DNA of 64,000 nt from JAYUDN01 sp043769645 (GTDB taxonomy: Bacteria; Patescibacteriota; Gracilibacteria; BD1-5; UBA2023): the NCBI GenBank assembly GCA_043769645.1, contig JAYVJC010000042.1, forward strand, positions 1 through 64,000, in the 5' to 3' direction. Shown here in pieces: positions 41,396 through 50,381 of the stretch; the first letter of the stretch is position 1; each line of letters opens with the position of its first letter. The translations under genes and the position numbers were made by a program. Below the pieces are notes generated by a model. The model saw only the letters and a program-made list of their open reading frames with translations. It was not told where the DNA came from and did not search any database.

Positions 41396-41452
41396 GGATA
41401 CCTCCTGAATTTTGAGAGGCGATATATATAGTGAGAATTACAGGAAAATCAA
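41396..41452 (-). promoter_or_regulatory. Promoter and Shine-Dalgarno of the short imported-looking gene
   Basis: -35 TTGATT, 16-base spacer, -10 TATATA, and AGGAGG at 41401-41406 (complement strand). This is the only perfect Shine-Dalgarno I noticed in the window. Confidence 0.55.
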
Positions 41453-41773
41453 GTCTTTTTTCTTTTTCTTACGCAAATATTTGCATTATAAAATATTTCA
41501 CTATACTGCATATCTCTGAGTTATCAAGCTGGAGAAAAAGTTCTCAAGTAGAAAGTTTTAAATTGATTAAATAGAAAGTATAGGGTTTTATAGTAAAAAA
41601 CTTTCAATTCGAACTCTTCACAAAAACCATAATTATTCTCCTCACTCCTAGCTCGTTAAACTATACCCTGAAACTCTAAATTTTATACTTGAGAACCTGA
41701 AAACTTGAGAACTTTCTTCCTGTAACTTGTAACCTGTAACTCTTCCCTTTTATTTCTTATCTTTTCACTTCCT
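41453..41773. repeat. Intergenic repeats of CTTGAGAAC and CTTGTAAC type
   Basis: AT-rich DNA with TTCTCAAGTAGAAAG, ACTTGAGAACC, AACTTGAGAACTTT and CCTGTAACTTGTAACCTGTAA. The same words occur near 12890, inside recG near 54560 and inside tilS near 16980. No gene. Confidence 0.7.
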
Positions 41774-42142
41774 ATGGATTCTCGTATCACGATGCACCGC
41801 CGACGATTTGCTGAAGTCGTCAGTCAGAAACCTCACATCACATTCACCGAACTCAAGAAGCTCTTCGTCACCAAAAAAGAAGGGATGAACCTCGCAACCC
41901 TCTATCGTATCATCGATGCTTTCAAACTCCAAGGACTCATCCATGAGATCGAACTCGGTGGTGAGCGCGTCATATTTCTCTGCCACTGTATGGATCGAGC
42001 CGAGACGGAGAAAGGTATCATCATCACCGCTTGTACGAACTGTCTCTCGATCGTCGATAATCACTTCGCCCTCGAAGCTCCCGTCACCGATAGTACGACC
42101 ATCCAGTACGTCCGATCATGTGGGAACTGTGTACTTCGATAG
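41774..42142 (+). CDS. Fur-family metal-responsive regulator
   Basis: 122 residues. Winged-helix DNA-binding part (ITFTELKKLFVTKKEGMNLA, then TLYRIIDAFKLQGLIHEIEL is the Fur/Zur recognition helix pattern ATLYR). The dimer part has FLCHC, CTNC and CGNC, so two structural Cys pairs. Short for Fur. Transporters of the ZIP and CDF families follow within 4 kb, so a zinc or iron role is plausible. No TGA codons. Confidence 0.85.
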   Translation: MDSRITMHRRRFAEVVSQKPHITFTELKKLFVTKKEGMNLATLYRIIDAFKLQGLIHEIELGGERVIFLCHCMDRAETEKGIIITACTNCLSIVDNHFALEAPVTDSTTIQYVRSCGNCVLR

Positions 42143-42170
42143 AAAAAAACCCAAACTTGGGTCTTTTTTT
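42143..42170 (+). terminator. Terminator of the Fur-like gene
   Basis: Stem ACCCAA / TTGGGT with flanking A and T runs, T7 tail, directly after the stop codon. Confidence 0.8.
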
Positions 42171-42187
42171 GAGTGAATTGATACCTA

Positions 42188-42793
42188 TTATTCTCAAAGA
42201 GTCGGATTTCCTTCAGGGGGAATTTTATCTTGAGATTTTGGCTCAATATCTAGTAAAATCTTCTTGTGATTCCACTTATCAAAAGTAACAAGAGGTTCAA
42301 TTGCACGTGTGAAATCAGGAACGGGCACGCTCTCTCCAAATCTTAGGCTTGTATCATCAGATTTACTGAATCAAAGTCTTTCCTGGGATAATTTTTTCAT
42401 TTTTAGATCGCGAATTTCATCAGGAGAAATTCTAGTTCTTACATCGAAACGACGTACCTGAAGAAAAGCACCTACAGGAGGTCGACTTGCATCAAAGAGA
42501 GTATCTGAATCAGAAAATCTTTTAATTCTGAGTTTTTTTGGAAATGTATAAACATCAAAAACTTGAGTTACTCCAATTTCTTGATACTGAACTCATACTC
42601 ATTTCGAAAAGTGATCTGCCATTAGCTTGACAGCAGCAGAAACTGGAATCATATTACTATTAACTTCTTCAAGTGAGAAACGTTTAATACCTACATCAGT
42701 AACTCCATCATATGAAAAGACCATCCTAGCTTCAACCAAGTCACCATCTATGATAGGTCGTTTCCAAACTTTATATAATACCCCTCCGCTCAT
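42188..42793 (-). CDS. Hypothetical protein
   Basis: 201 residues. Starts MSGGVLYKVWKRPIIDGDL and continues with Val/Phe/Arg-rich beta-like sequence (YTFPKKLRIKRFSDSDT, AFLQVRRFDVRTRISPDE). Pro-rich end. No signal peptide. No family recognised; an 82-base gap separates it from a 72-residue gene on the same strand. Confidence 0.55.
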
Positions 42794-42883
42794 AAAATAT
42801 GAATCCGAACTTATCTTAGTATTTATTTCTCTTTCAAGAGTATAAGCAGGTTTTCGAGGAGGATTGAGGGGAGTTTTTTTGTT

Positions 42884-43102
42884 TTAGATAGTATCTAAAA
42901 TGTGTTTGAAAGGGAAGTTATTTTCAAGTGATTCCATTCAAAGAATAATTGTAATTTGCTGACTTTTATCTGGATACAGATTTTCAAAGGGAAGTATCTC
43001 GATTGCTTCTCAGGGAGGGGTTTCCTTTCGAGACGTTTTCGATCGTACTGGCCTTCCATCGATCGAAGAGAGTTCGCCTTCTCAAGCTTGTGTGGCTTTC
43101 AT
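42884..43102 (-). CDS. Small hypothetical protein
   Basis: 72 residues, MKATQAGEGELSSIDGRPVR at the start, then EAIEILPFENLYPDKSQQI. Three TGA glycines. No family recognised. It precedes the 201-residue gene on the minus strand and may be in one operon with it. Confidence 0.5.
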
Positions 43103-43189
43103 GAGAAATATATTATCAAATAATAAGATTATTGTATTCTTACCCCTACTATTTGTCAAGTAATTTTTATAGTGTAGAGTATGACTTGC

Positions 43190-43620
43190 GAAAATGTCCA
43201 TTTCGGGTAGTATTGGTAGGTAAATAGGTGTCATTCAGAGGTACTTGGGAATCCACTTTGTGATTGGTGTCATACCAGCCCCGAGTACTCGTGAGAAAGT
43301 TCCCTTTGGTTTCGAATACAGATTGAATACTCTAAGAAAAGGGATTCCTCCGCTTCTTTTCACTTCGCTCCACTCCGGTCGGAATGACAAAAAATGTCTC
43401 CACTCGTAATAGTTTAAGACTGGACTCCCTTTTTCACGGGAATGACAAAACTAACTTCCCTACTTCACAGCCCACCTTCTTTCTATCGTCTCTACCGTTC
43501 CATCACTTCTACCGTCCCAACCTTATCAGCCCACCTTCTTTCTATCGTCTCTACCGTTCCATCACTTCTACCGTCCCAACCTTCCCAGCGTCCCTGTATA
43601 CTAGCTAACCAGCTTCCCCC
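43190..43620. repeat. Intergenic repeat cluster with 59-bp tandem duplication
   Basis: REP-like units (TCACTTCGCTCCACTCCGGT, CCTTTTTCACGGGAATGACA) and then two perfect tandem copies, period 59, of a pyrimidine-rich unit (43468-43526 and 43527-43584) containing TCTACCGTTCCATCACTTCT. Family members on the other strand lie at 40880-40960. No gene. Confidence 0.85.
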
Positions 43621-44412
43621 ATGTTCCTCCCCCTCTTCATCCTCTTCCTGATATCGAGTGTCGGTATACTCCTCATCGCTCTGAGACAGATCAATCAGAC
43701 ATTTATCAACCTCCTCATCGCCCTTGGAGCGGGATCGATGCTCGCGGTTTCACTCGTCCATATCCTCAGAGAATCACTCGAGCAGAGCGAGTATGCAATC
43801 TACACATTCGTAGCTGGGTTTCTCCTCATCTACCTCATAGAGGAACTCCTCACTCCACACCATCATGACCACGCGCACGAAGACCATGCGCATGAAGACC
43901 CACATGAACACCTGGATCATGTCGCCATCGTATCATTCATCTCGATCGGTATCCATACACTCTTCGATGGCCTTGCTATACGAGCGGGATTCGGGATTTC
44001 CGAAACGGTCGGATATGCTGCCCTCGTAGGGATCGCGATTCACCAGGTTCCTGTTTCTCTCTCGCTCGCAGCCATTTTCCGGGCTTCCCATTTCACCCGA
44101 AAGATGCAAATGCTCTTCTTATTCCTGTTTGCCCTCGCGGCACCACTCGGATTCTGGATTTCCGATATCCTCCTCGACCACTCGAATATGATCCTCACCG
44201 CTCTCGCTACAGCACTTGCTGGAGGATCCCTCCTCTATGTGGCAACCGCGGATCTCCTACCGGTCATCCATTCACAAACGAAACATAAATATGCGACGGT
44301 ATGCCTCTTCCTCATAGGTACTATAGCGATGACGAGCCTCGGACTCTTCGAAAAGAAAACTACTCCTTCCAAACCTATTCCTGAGTTTCAAGAAGGCATG
44401 GGAGTACAGTAA
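43621..44412 (+). CDS. ZIP-family divalent metal transporter
   Basis: 263 residues, about eight membrane helices. Metal-binding signatures ALGAGSMLAVSLVHILRES and FISIGIHTLFDGLAIRAG plus ALVGIAIHQVPVSLSLAA (helices 4-5). A His-rich cytoplasmic loop HHHDHAHEDHAHEDPHEH lies at about 80-97. Takes up zinc or a similar ion. No TGA codon. Fits the nearby Fur-like regulator and CDF exporter. Confidence 0.92.
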   Translation: MFLPLFILFLISSVGILLIALRQINQTFINLLIALGAGSMLAVSLVHILRESLEQSEYAIYTFVAGFLLIYLIEELLTPHHHDHAHEDHAHEDPHEHLDHVAIVSFISIGIHTLFDGLAIRAGFGISETVGYAALVGIAIHQVPVSLSLAAIFRASHFTRKMQMLFLFLFALAAPLGFWISDILLDHSNMILTALATALAGGSLLYVATADLLPVIHSQTKHKYATVCLFLIGTIAMTSLGLFEKKTTPSKPIPEFQEGMGVQ

Positions 44413-44426
44413 TATATAAGATCTGT

Positions 44427-44981
44427 CTAATGGAATCTAACAGGCGCTCCTTTTAAAGTAGCTAAACGAAGTTCATCTTCAGTATTTCTGATATGAAATT
44501 CCTGGAGGACTCTATCTGCCTGAGCTTCCATTATGAGGTCTGATTCACGCAATATAGTATTCACAGCGTCCAAACTTCTCTCTATTTGTGATACATTTTC
44601 ACCCAACGAATCTATAACATCCTTAATATTTCATACAAGAAAGCGCATCATCGGTTCGGACATTTTTGCCTCATCAGAATCATAAAGGATAGAATCTATA
44701 ATGAGTAACTGATCCTCTCTAGAACAATGGTGATAATACTCTATAAATTCTGGAATGAATACGTCACTCTCGATGAATGACTGAAGTCATTCAGAGGCTG
44801 TTTTTGCTTGAGAGGGTTCGATTACTACACCATCGCACATATCGAGGAGGAAATATTCGACTCTTTCTTGCGTTTCTTCAGAAAGTTCTGAAGTCTTCGC
44901 TCCAATGGCATGAATCATTTCATCAAACTCGATAAGCTCGGGCGTCCATGCTTCTTCCGAAGATGGTAGTGGTTCTTCCAT
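44427..44981 (-). CDS. Hypothetical acidic helical protein
   Basis: 184 residues, rich in Glu, Asp, Leu and Ile (EEPLPSSEEAWTPELIEFDE at the start). Predicted mostly helical, without a signal or membrane segment. Two TGA glycines. No family recognised. Convergent with the ZIP gene. Confidence 0.6.
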
Positions 44982-45115
44982 AAGAGAAAATTAATATTAT
45001 TAGTAATATATACTAATAAAATACATTGTCAAAATACTTTTGGCCCCTCTGAATCTGCGAGCTACTTACTTCAACTGGAGAGTACTTTTCTGAATTGAGC
45101 TTCCTAAAAAATCCC

Positions 45116-45772
45116 CTACTTTCGGATATCTCGCAGTCTCAAAAGCGGATAGACCAGAGTCTGCATTCCATCAGCAAATGAATTGTGCTGGTACTCCTGA
45201 CCGTAGACGATAAGCACATTTGAGGTGAGTACGAATGACTGGTAGTGCAATATATTAGTCGTTCCATCAAGAATCCAGGCTCTGTCAGCATTGGAAAGTG
45301 GTCCCATCCGCAAACTCAGTCGTGACTCGATATTTTTTCTCCATACTGGTCCAAGTCGAAAAGGAAGCCCTTGTGAATCATAGAGGTCGGATATTTGGAG
45401 TCGCTTCTTCGTATTCTTATCGATGACGATACCGATTCGAGCATTGCTTCCATGAGCTCCTCCTGTATACTGGTAGCTTGTAATCAGGAGAGAGATAATA
45501 TCAGTATTTTCATATAGCTTCTGAACTCGAATATCATATTCCCAAGTAGCTGGATCTTGAGAGGTTCCCTTTTCATCATTTCCGAGTGAGAATGCAAGGA
45601 CTGGATTTTCTGGGAGGAATTTCTGGATTTCTCAGTCAATAATCATATCCACATAGGCCTCCAGATGAGGACGTTCGATACTAACTTTTGATCCATCAGT
45701 ATTCATATAGTTCGAAGCCGAAACTCCAGAAATGAGCGCAATGGAAATCAAGAGTGCTAACAAATATTTCAT
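45116..45772 (-). CDS. Secreted DUF3298-containing protein (RsiV/PdaC C-terminal type)
   Basis: 218 residues. Signal peptide MKYLLALLISIALISGVSAS. DUF3298-like features: SYQYTGGAHGS followed by IGIVIDKNTKKRLQISDLY, then a C-terminal VYGQEYQHNSFADGM. In relatives this domain is extracellular and often binds or acts near peptidoglycan or lysozyme. One TGA Gly near 45632. I start at the Met before the signal rather than an upstream one. Confidence 0.78.
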
Positions 45773-45922
45773 ATGAAGAACGAATAAATAAAGTGCTTGA
45801 ATCATAGGGATTCTAGAAAAAAAGTAAATATAAAAGAGAGAAAACTCTTGGAAGGAAAAGGATTCAAGATATAGTATGAGGTACATAGAGTCTATAAAAA
45901 AAATCCTACTATCCTCTCCTCT

Positions 45923-46810
45923 ATGAAATACGCCCTCCCCACTACCCCAGCCTCCGGTATAGAGTTTGCTCTTGGGATTTCGATTGTTCTTACGATTCTG
46001 AAAGCAATAATCGGATTCACGTCGGGATCGCTCGCGATCCTGGGTTCAGCACTCGACTCATTGATGGATATCTTCGTTTCCGGGGTAAATGTCACCGCTC
46101 TCAAGCTCTCTGAGCGAGTACGAAGTCGCGATTTTACCTATGGTCTTGGCAAAGTACAAGGTTTTGCGGCTATTTTTGAGGGAATTGTTGTCCTCTCTTC
46201 AGGAGTATTTCTCGGATACCACGGTATTCTCAATTTCATAGCCAAAAAAGCCCCAGAAGTCACCTCCATAGAAATCATTATCATGCTCGTCGCCATCGTA
46301 GGAACATCTGTAATCATGTGGAATTTTCTGCGCATTAGTAAGCTACACAATTCCCTCCTTATTAAGGCAGATGCGCTTCACTACTCCTCTGACCTCTACA
46401 TGAATGGAGGTATTCTCATCGCTCTCATCGCGAGTAAGTACCTCGGTCTCTGGTGGTGTGACTCAGTATTCGCATTGGGGATCGGTCTCTGGATACTCTC
46501 CAACGCCCTTCCGATTATCGGAAGTGGTATCTCGATGCTCCTGGATCGATCTCTTGACCCGACGAGTATCGAAAAGATCGAAAAAATGCTCCTCACAAAT
46601 CCTGCCATAGAAAGCTTCCACTATCTCAAAACTCGCAAATCCTGAGATGATATCTTTATCGAGGCCCATATTGTTTTTCGAGATAAGACGATATCGCTAA
46701 GAAAGGCTCATGATACGGGAGAAATACTCGAGAATGCGCTGAGAAAAATATTCCCAGGATCGACGATCACCCTCCACCTTGATACGGAAGGACTCGAGGA
46801 AGGAGAATAG
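45923..46810 (+). CDS. Cation diffusion facilitator (CDF) metal exporter
   Basis: 295 residues, six membrane helices then a cytoplasmic domain. Metal-site motifs ALDSLMDIFVSGVN (helix 2, xxxDxxxD) and ADALHYSSDLYMNGG (helix 5, HxxxD). Signature SGSLAILGSALDS. C-terminal EAHIVFRDKTISLRKAHD is the dimer domain; one TGA Gly precedes it. Exports zinc, iron or similar; complements the ZIP importer. Confidence 0.92.
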
Positions 46811-46871
46811 TGTTCTCTTTTAGTATTACTGGAGGTTGTTCACTACTGGAACTCATAAAGATATGTCAGAT

Positions 46872-46902
46872 AAAAAAATCTCCTTTCTTAGGAGATTTTT
46901 TT
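46872..46902. terminator. Terminator between CDF gene and small minus-strand gene
   Basis: Perfect 9-bp stem AAATCTCCT / AGGAGATTT, 5-base loop, A and T runs on both sides. Confidence 0.85.
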
Positions 46903-46916
46903 AAATTAAATTTTCA

Positions 46917-47117
46917 TTAGTCAGCAAATGGTTTTCCTGGCTTAAACATATCAGATTCCATAAGGCGTGCTGCCCTTTCTTGAAAATCTATTTGAGTTCA
47001 TGGAGCCTGAAGCCAATCTTTGTTGGCTCAAGCAATAACATTTTTTGGAACTGTAAGTCAAGTTTGTCTACTTATTGGTTCTTCATTCATAGGTATCCCA
47101 TTAAAATCTTTTCACAT
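46917..47117 (-). CDS. Small hypothetical protein
   Basis: 66 residues: MGKDFNGIPMNEEPISRQTG and a C-terminal end RLMESDMFKPGKPFAD. Four glycines are TGA. It shares a terminator with the CDF gene. No family recognised. Confidence 0.55.
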
Positions 47118-47253
47118 AGTTATAAATTATTAAGAATAGATTGAACGTATTCATTGTATTACATTTTTATTACTTGTCAAATATACTATTGAAAATAATA
47201 TTTCCTCGATTTCGAACGGATATATCTATCTGCTAAAATCTATCTGCTACAAA

Positions 47254-47877
47254 CTACTTCACTTCCGTGAAGAGCGCTTCTTTCGTAAATCGTGATTTTG
47301 GACGAGGAGCTTCATCAGGAGCTCGGTACCCGATCGGGAGGAGAACGACCGCCTTTTGAGATTCTGGAAGTGAGAGAATAGACGTGACCGCCGTAGGATC
47401 GAATCCTTCCATCGGACATGAGTCGATCTCGAGCTCTGCCAGAGCCGCCATCGCAAATCCATGAGCGATATAGGTTTGCTTCGCTGACCAAGCAAGGACA
47501 TCTTTCGGGTCAGTCTTCCCTTCCACGAATCCTCCTACCATATCTTCATATCCCTTGAGCATAGCGCGAACATCTGGATTCCCACCAGAAAGGAGCGTGA
47601 AGAACTCCTCCTTCAGCGGAGCGAGATCCGTTCGGGCAGTAAAGACTATAAGATGAGAACAACTTCCGATCTGAGGCTGATTCCATGCTACCGCTTGGAT
47701 TTTATCTTTTACCTCTTGGTTTGTGACCACGTAGAAATGGTACGGCTGCATCCCGAATGATGTCGGAGTGAGTCGGATGGCTTCGAGGACCGAGTCGAGA
47801 TCCGCATCAGAAACCTTTCGAGAACTATCGAATTTTTTGGTCGCATAGCGCCAGTTGAGGTTGGTAAGGAAAGACAT
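47254..47877 (-). CDS. NAD(P)H-dependent nitroreductase family protein
   Basis: 207 residues. FMN flavoprotein: NWRYATKKFDSSRKVSD at the start (RY/RR-xF-D phosphate-site arginine), RLTPTSFGMQPYHFYVV, AWSAKQTYIAHGFAMAALAE, SCPMEGFDP, and the end VLLPIGYRAPDE. NfsB/YfkO-like. Probably reduces quinones or nitro compounds. No TGA. Divergent from an HxlR regulator, the usual partnership. Confidence 0.93.
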   Translation of the reverse strand: MSFLTNLNWRYATKKFDSSRKVSDADLDSVLEAIRLTPTSFGMQPYHFYVVTNQEVKDKIQAVAWNQPQIGSCSHLIVFTARTDLAPLKEEFFTLLSGGNPDVRAMLKGYEDMVGGFVEGKTDPKDVLAWSAKQTYIAHGFAMAALAELEIDSCPMEGFDPTAVTSILSLPESQKAVVLLPIGYRAPDEAPRPKSRFTKEALFTEVK

Positions 47878-48159
47878 AGGAAGGGAGTTAATAATTAATA
47901 ATTAAAAATTAAAAATAAAGAATATAGAAACAGGGAGAAACGGTAATCTCTGTAGATAAAGATATCTATACTTTCATGAGTAATATTTGAAAATACTTTA
48001 CTTTATAAACTAATCTGATAGTATGCAAAAGTTCAGGGAATGCAAATTTATTGCAATCAAAATAAAATTATATACTATAAATACATAGACAAAGCTTGTT
48101 CATAGTGTCTTCTGAATTTATAGAACTTTCTTTTGATTCTCAAATCTAAATACTCTTTT

Positions 48160-48477
48160 ATGGTAAAATCTCCCCAGTGTACCTGTCCGAAAGCCCAAAC
48201 CCTCTTTACCCTCCTCGGAAAGAAATGGGTCATCTTTATCATGCAGGCGGTCGGTGATGGCAATCATAGCTTCAAGACTATCCGTGAAGCGATCGGAAGT
48301 CCGAATACGAAAATCCTGACAGATCGGCTCGAAGAACTCACTGAGTGTGGGATACTCGTGAGAAAAGTCGGTGCCGAAACACCAGGTGCTATTCGCTATA
48401 CCCTATCTTCCATAGGTTCTGATCTCGAGAAAAAACTCATCGAAGTAAGCCACTGGTGGGGAGAAATGGTACAATAA
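48160..48477 (+). CDS. HxlR-family transcriptional regulator
   Basis: 105 residues from ATG 48160 (MVKSPQCTCPKAQTLFTLLG). HxlR winged helix: KKWVIFIMQAVGDGNHSF, FKTIREAIGSPNTKILTDRL and EELTECGILVRK. An N-terminal Cys (CTC) could sense redox or aldehyde stress. An upstream start would add nine unlikely residues. It is 282 bases from the divergent nitroreductase, its likely target. Confidence 0.9.
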   Translation: MVKSPQCTCPKAQTLFTLLGKKWVIFIMQAVGDGNHSFKTIREAIGSPNTKILTDRLEELTECGILVRKVGAETPGAIRYTLSSIGSDLEKKLIEVSHWWGEMVQ

Positions 48478-48486
48478 ATATAATAA

Positions 48487-48738
48487 TTACTCTTGTTCAA
48501 AAGCGAAAGTACGAGTATTTATATGATGCTTAAATCATCGTAATTTTCGTCTTTCCCGAAGTTGTAGAAGTCTTTTTTCTAAATTTGAACCCAAGTTATT
48601 TAGATCTCCGATTCCACGATCAATACTTTCAGATTCATTTAAATTACTTGCGAAAGGCCTTATCGATAAAAGTAACTTAATGTCCCATTGTATTTTCTGA
48701 ATTAATGCCCGAGTTCTCCTACCTTTCTTATCGCTCAT
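48487..48738 (-). CDS. Small basic hypothetical protein
   Basis: 83 residues, Arg/Lys-rich at both ends (MSDKKGRRTRALIQKIQW, LLQLRERRKLRG). Single TGA Gly. Might bind nucleic acid. It ends 9 bases from the HxlR stop on the other strand. No family recognised. Confidence 0.5.
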
Positions 48739-48930
48739 TTAGATTCTATCTCAAGCCAGAGCTTATAAATATTTCAAAGTTTTGTTTCGGTTCAGATATT
48801 CATAAGAAGATGTGACTATTATTTTTAGGTAATTTAAACTAAGGTTATAAATAGTCAATTTATTCTCTACTTTATTCCAAATAGAATCAAAAATGAATAA
48901 TTTACTATAGTATATTACGCGAAGCTCGTT

Positions 48931-49311
48931 CTAATTTTTCAATACCCTAGTATCATTCGATAGATTTGTATCTGATCAAAAAATCTTTTTAACGGTATCG
49001 AGCGTCGCTCAAAGAGTAGGATATCTTGTAATAATCTCGCATATTTGTTCCACTGGTTCTGGTGATACGTCTTCTTCCCTCTTGGTCAAGGATTCGAGAA
49101 AGATGGTACGAATGCGGTGACGAACTCATCTTACAGTATTGTATACGACATAGAGAGGGTTAGAGTGAAGAGCATTCCTTGTTTCGGCTTCATAGTTCTC
49201 AAATGGATACGTCTCATGGTTTCGTCAGAGCAGATCTAACCTCTTTGCATGAGCTAATTCTTCTTGAGAGCGAGAAACCTCTTCTCGAATAATAGAATTA
49301 ATGACGGGCAT
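48931..49311 (-). CDS. Hypothetical protein
   Basis: 126 residues, helical and charged (REEVSRSQEELAHAKRLDLL, RHRIRTIFLESLTKREED). Four TGA glycines. No signal or membrane segment. No family recognised. 80 bases downstream of a phosphatase-like gene on the same strand. Confidence 0.55.
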
Positions 49312-49391
49312 AGTAAAAAGTATTAGGAATTAAATATTGGCAATATCTCTCAGAGCGGAAAGATTTATATTTCAAAATTTGAGTGACTCAG

Positions 49392-49847
49392 CTATCGTAT
49401 GTGCGCTTCCCCATTTATCATATCTTTTTCGGTAGGCTCATACAGCCATGCTCGTTCGAATAGATCATTTTGACAATGTACATAAATAAACCCATTATCT
49501 CGTCCTAGTAACTCCTGAATCTTGTCAGCTACTACTCACATCTTTTCAAGTGTAAGCTCTCTTCTCGTAATAGTTGGTCATAGATATTGAGTCATCTCTC
49601 TCTCAGAATCCAATTTATACCAAGGAATAAGAGAAATAATATGCCGAACTCATATGCTGTATAAGGTTTCCAGTTGATGTGAATAGACGATGCCTCAGCG
49701 GTAGAGTCACTCTTTTACTTGAGCAAACCGAACTGGAAAATCAGATGGAGAAACCATTTCTACATACCCAACTGGAGCAGGATCCTGGGCCTTACTTCGA
49801 AACTGAGGCTCATCAGGGTGAGATTCCCAGAGAGAAATATACTGCAT
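49392..49847 (-). CDS. Divergent dual-specificity phosphatase-like protein
   Basis: 151 residues. The layout matches DSP/SIW14-like tyrosine phosphatases: FAQVKEGLYRGGIVYSHQLE, then LYSIGVRHIISLIPWY, then a Cys loop IYVHCQNDLFERAW. The family loop is HCxxxxxR; here HC-QNDLFE-R has six residues between Cys and Arg and no Gly. So either the loop is altered and the protein inactive as a phosphatase, or it binds a ligand only. Several glycines are TGA. Confidence 0.6.
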
Positions 49848-49968
49848 ACTTTATATACTTATATTGTGTATAATATATAAAATAAATATATGTCAATACT
49901 TTATAAAGACTGCACTATATTAGTACTTAGAGAAGTATTATATCTCATATCAAATATGAGATACAAAG

Positions 49969-50358
49969 CTAGAAAAGAAATAAAAATATTTTATAAATAT
50001 GTATCCCGATTAGCATACTAAACCCTGTAAAAGTCATCACCATAGAAGCTATTCGCAATATCATATTTGGCTTGAGAAAAGCGAATAAGATGCCATGAAT
50101 ATATCTACCGATTATGAATACCGTACTCGCTACAACAAGGTACATTTGAGGAAAAGTATAGAACTCAGCAAGTCCAAGAAGGATAAGAAACAGTGGAGCA
50201 TATTCAGTGAGGTTTCCATGTCCACGAACCGCTCGTTCGAGTGTTTCAGGAAGAGTATTTTTACCACTCCTTCGAAGTCATATAACTCGGATGGAAAGAG
50301 TGATGAGGAGGATTGAGAGTATAAGACTACTCACTGTGGTGATAAAAAAAGGATACAT
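49969..50358 (-). CDS. MAPEG-family membrane protein
   Basis: 129 residues, four helices. MAPEG features: ETLERAVRGHGNLTEYAPLF (the E-RxxRAHxN-like motif) and LLGLAEFYTFPQMYLV, then GRYIHGILFAF. Relatives are small glutathione-transferase-like membrane proteins. Substrate unknown here. One TGA Gly. It ends before GlyRS begins its own minus-strand frame downstream. Confidence 0.82.
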
Positions 50359-50381
50359 ATAAAAAATTGAGTATATAAAAA

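Noticed and set aside
43468..43584. CRISPR array
   Set aside because: Only two directly abutting 59-bp copies, no spacers and no cas genes.
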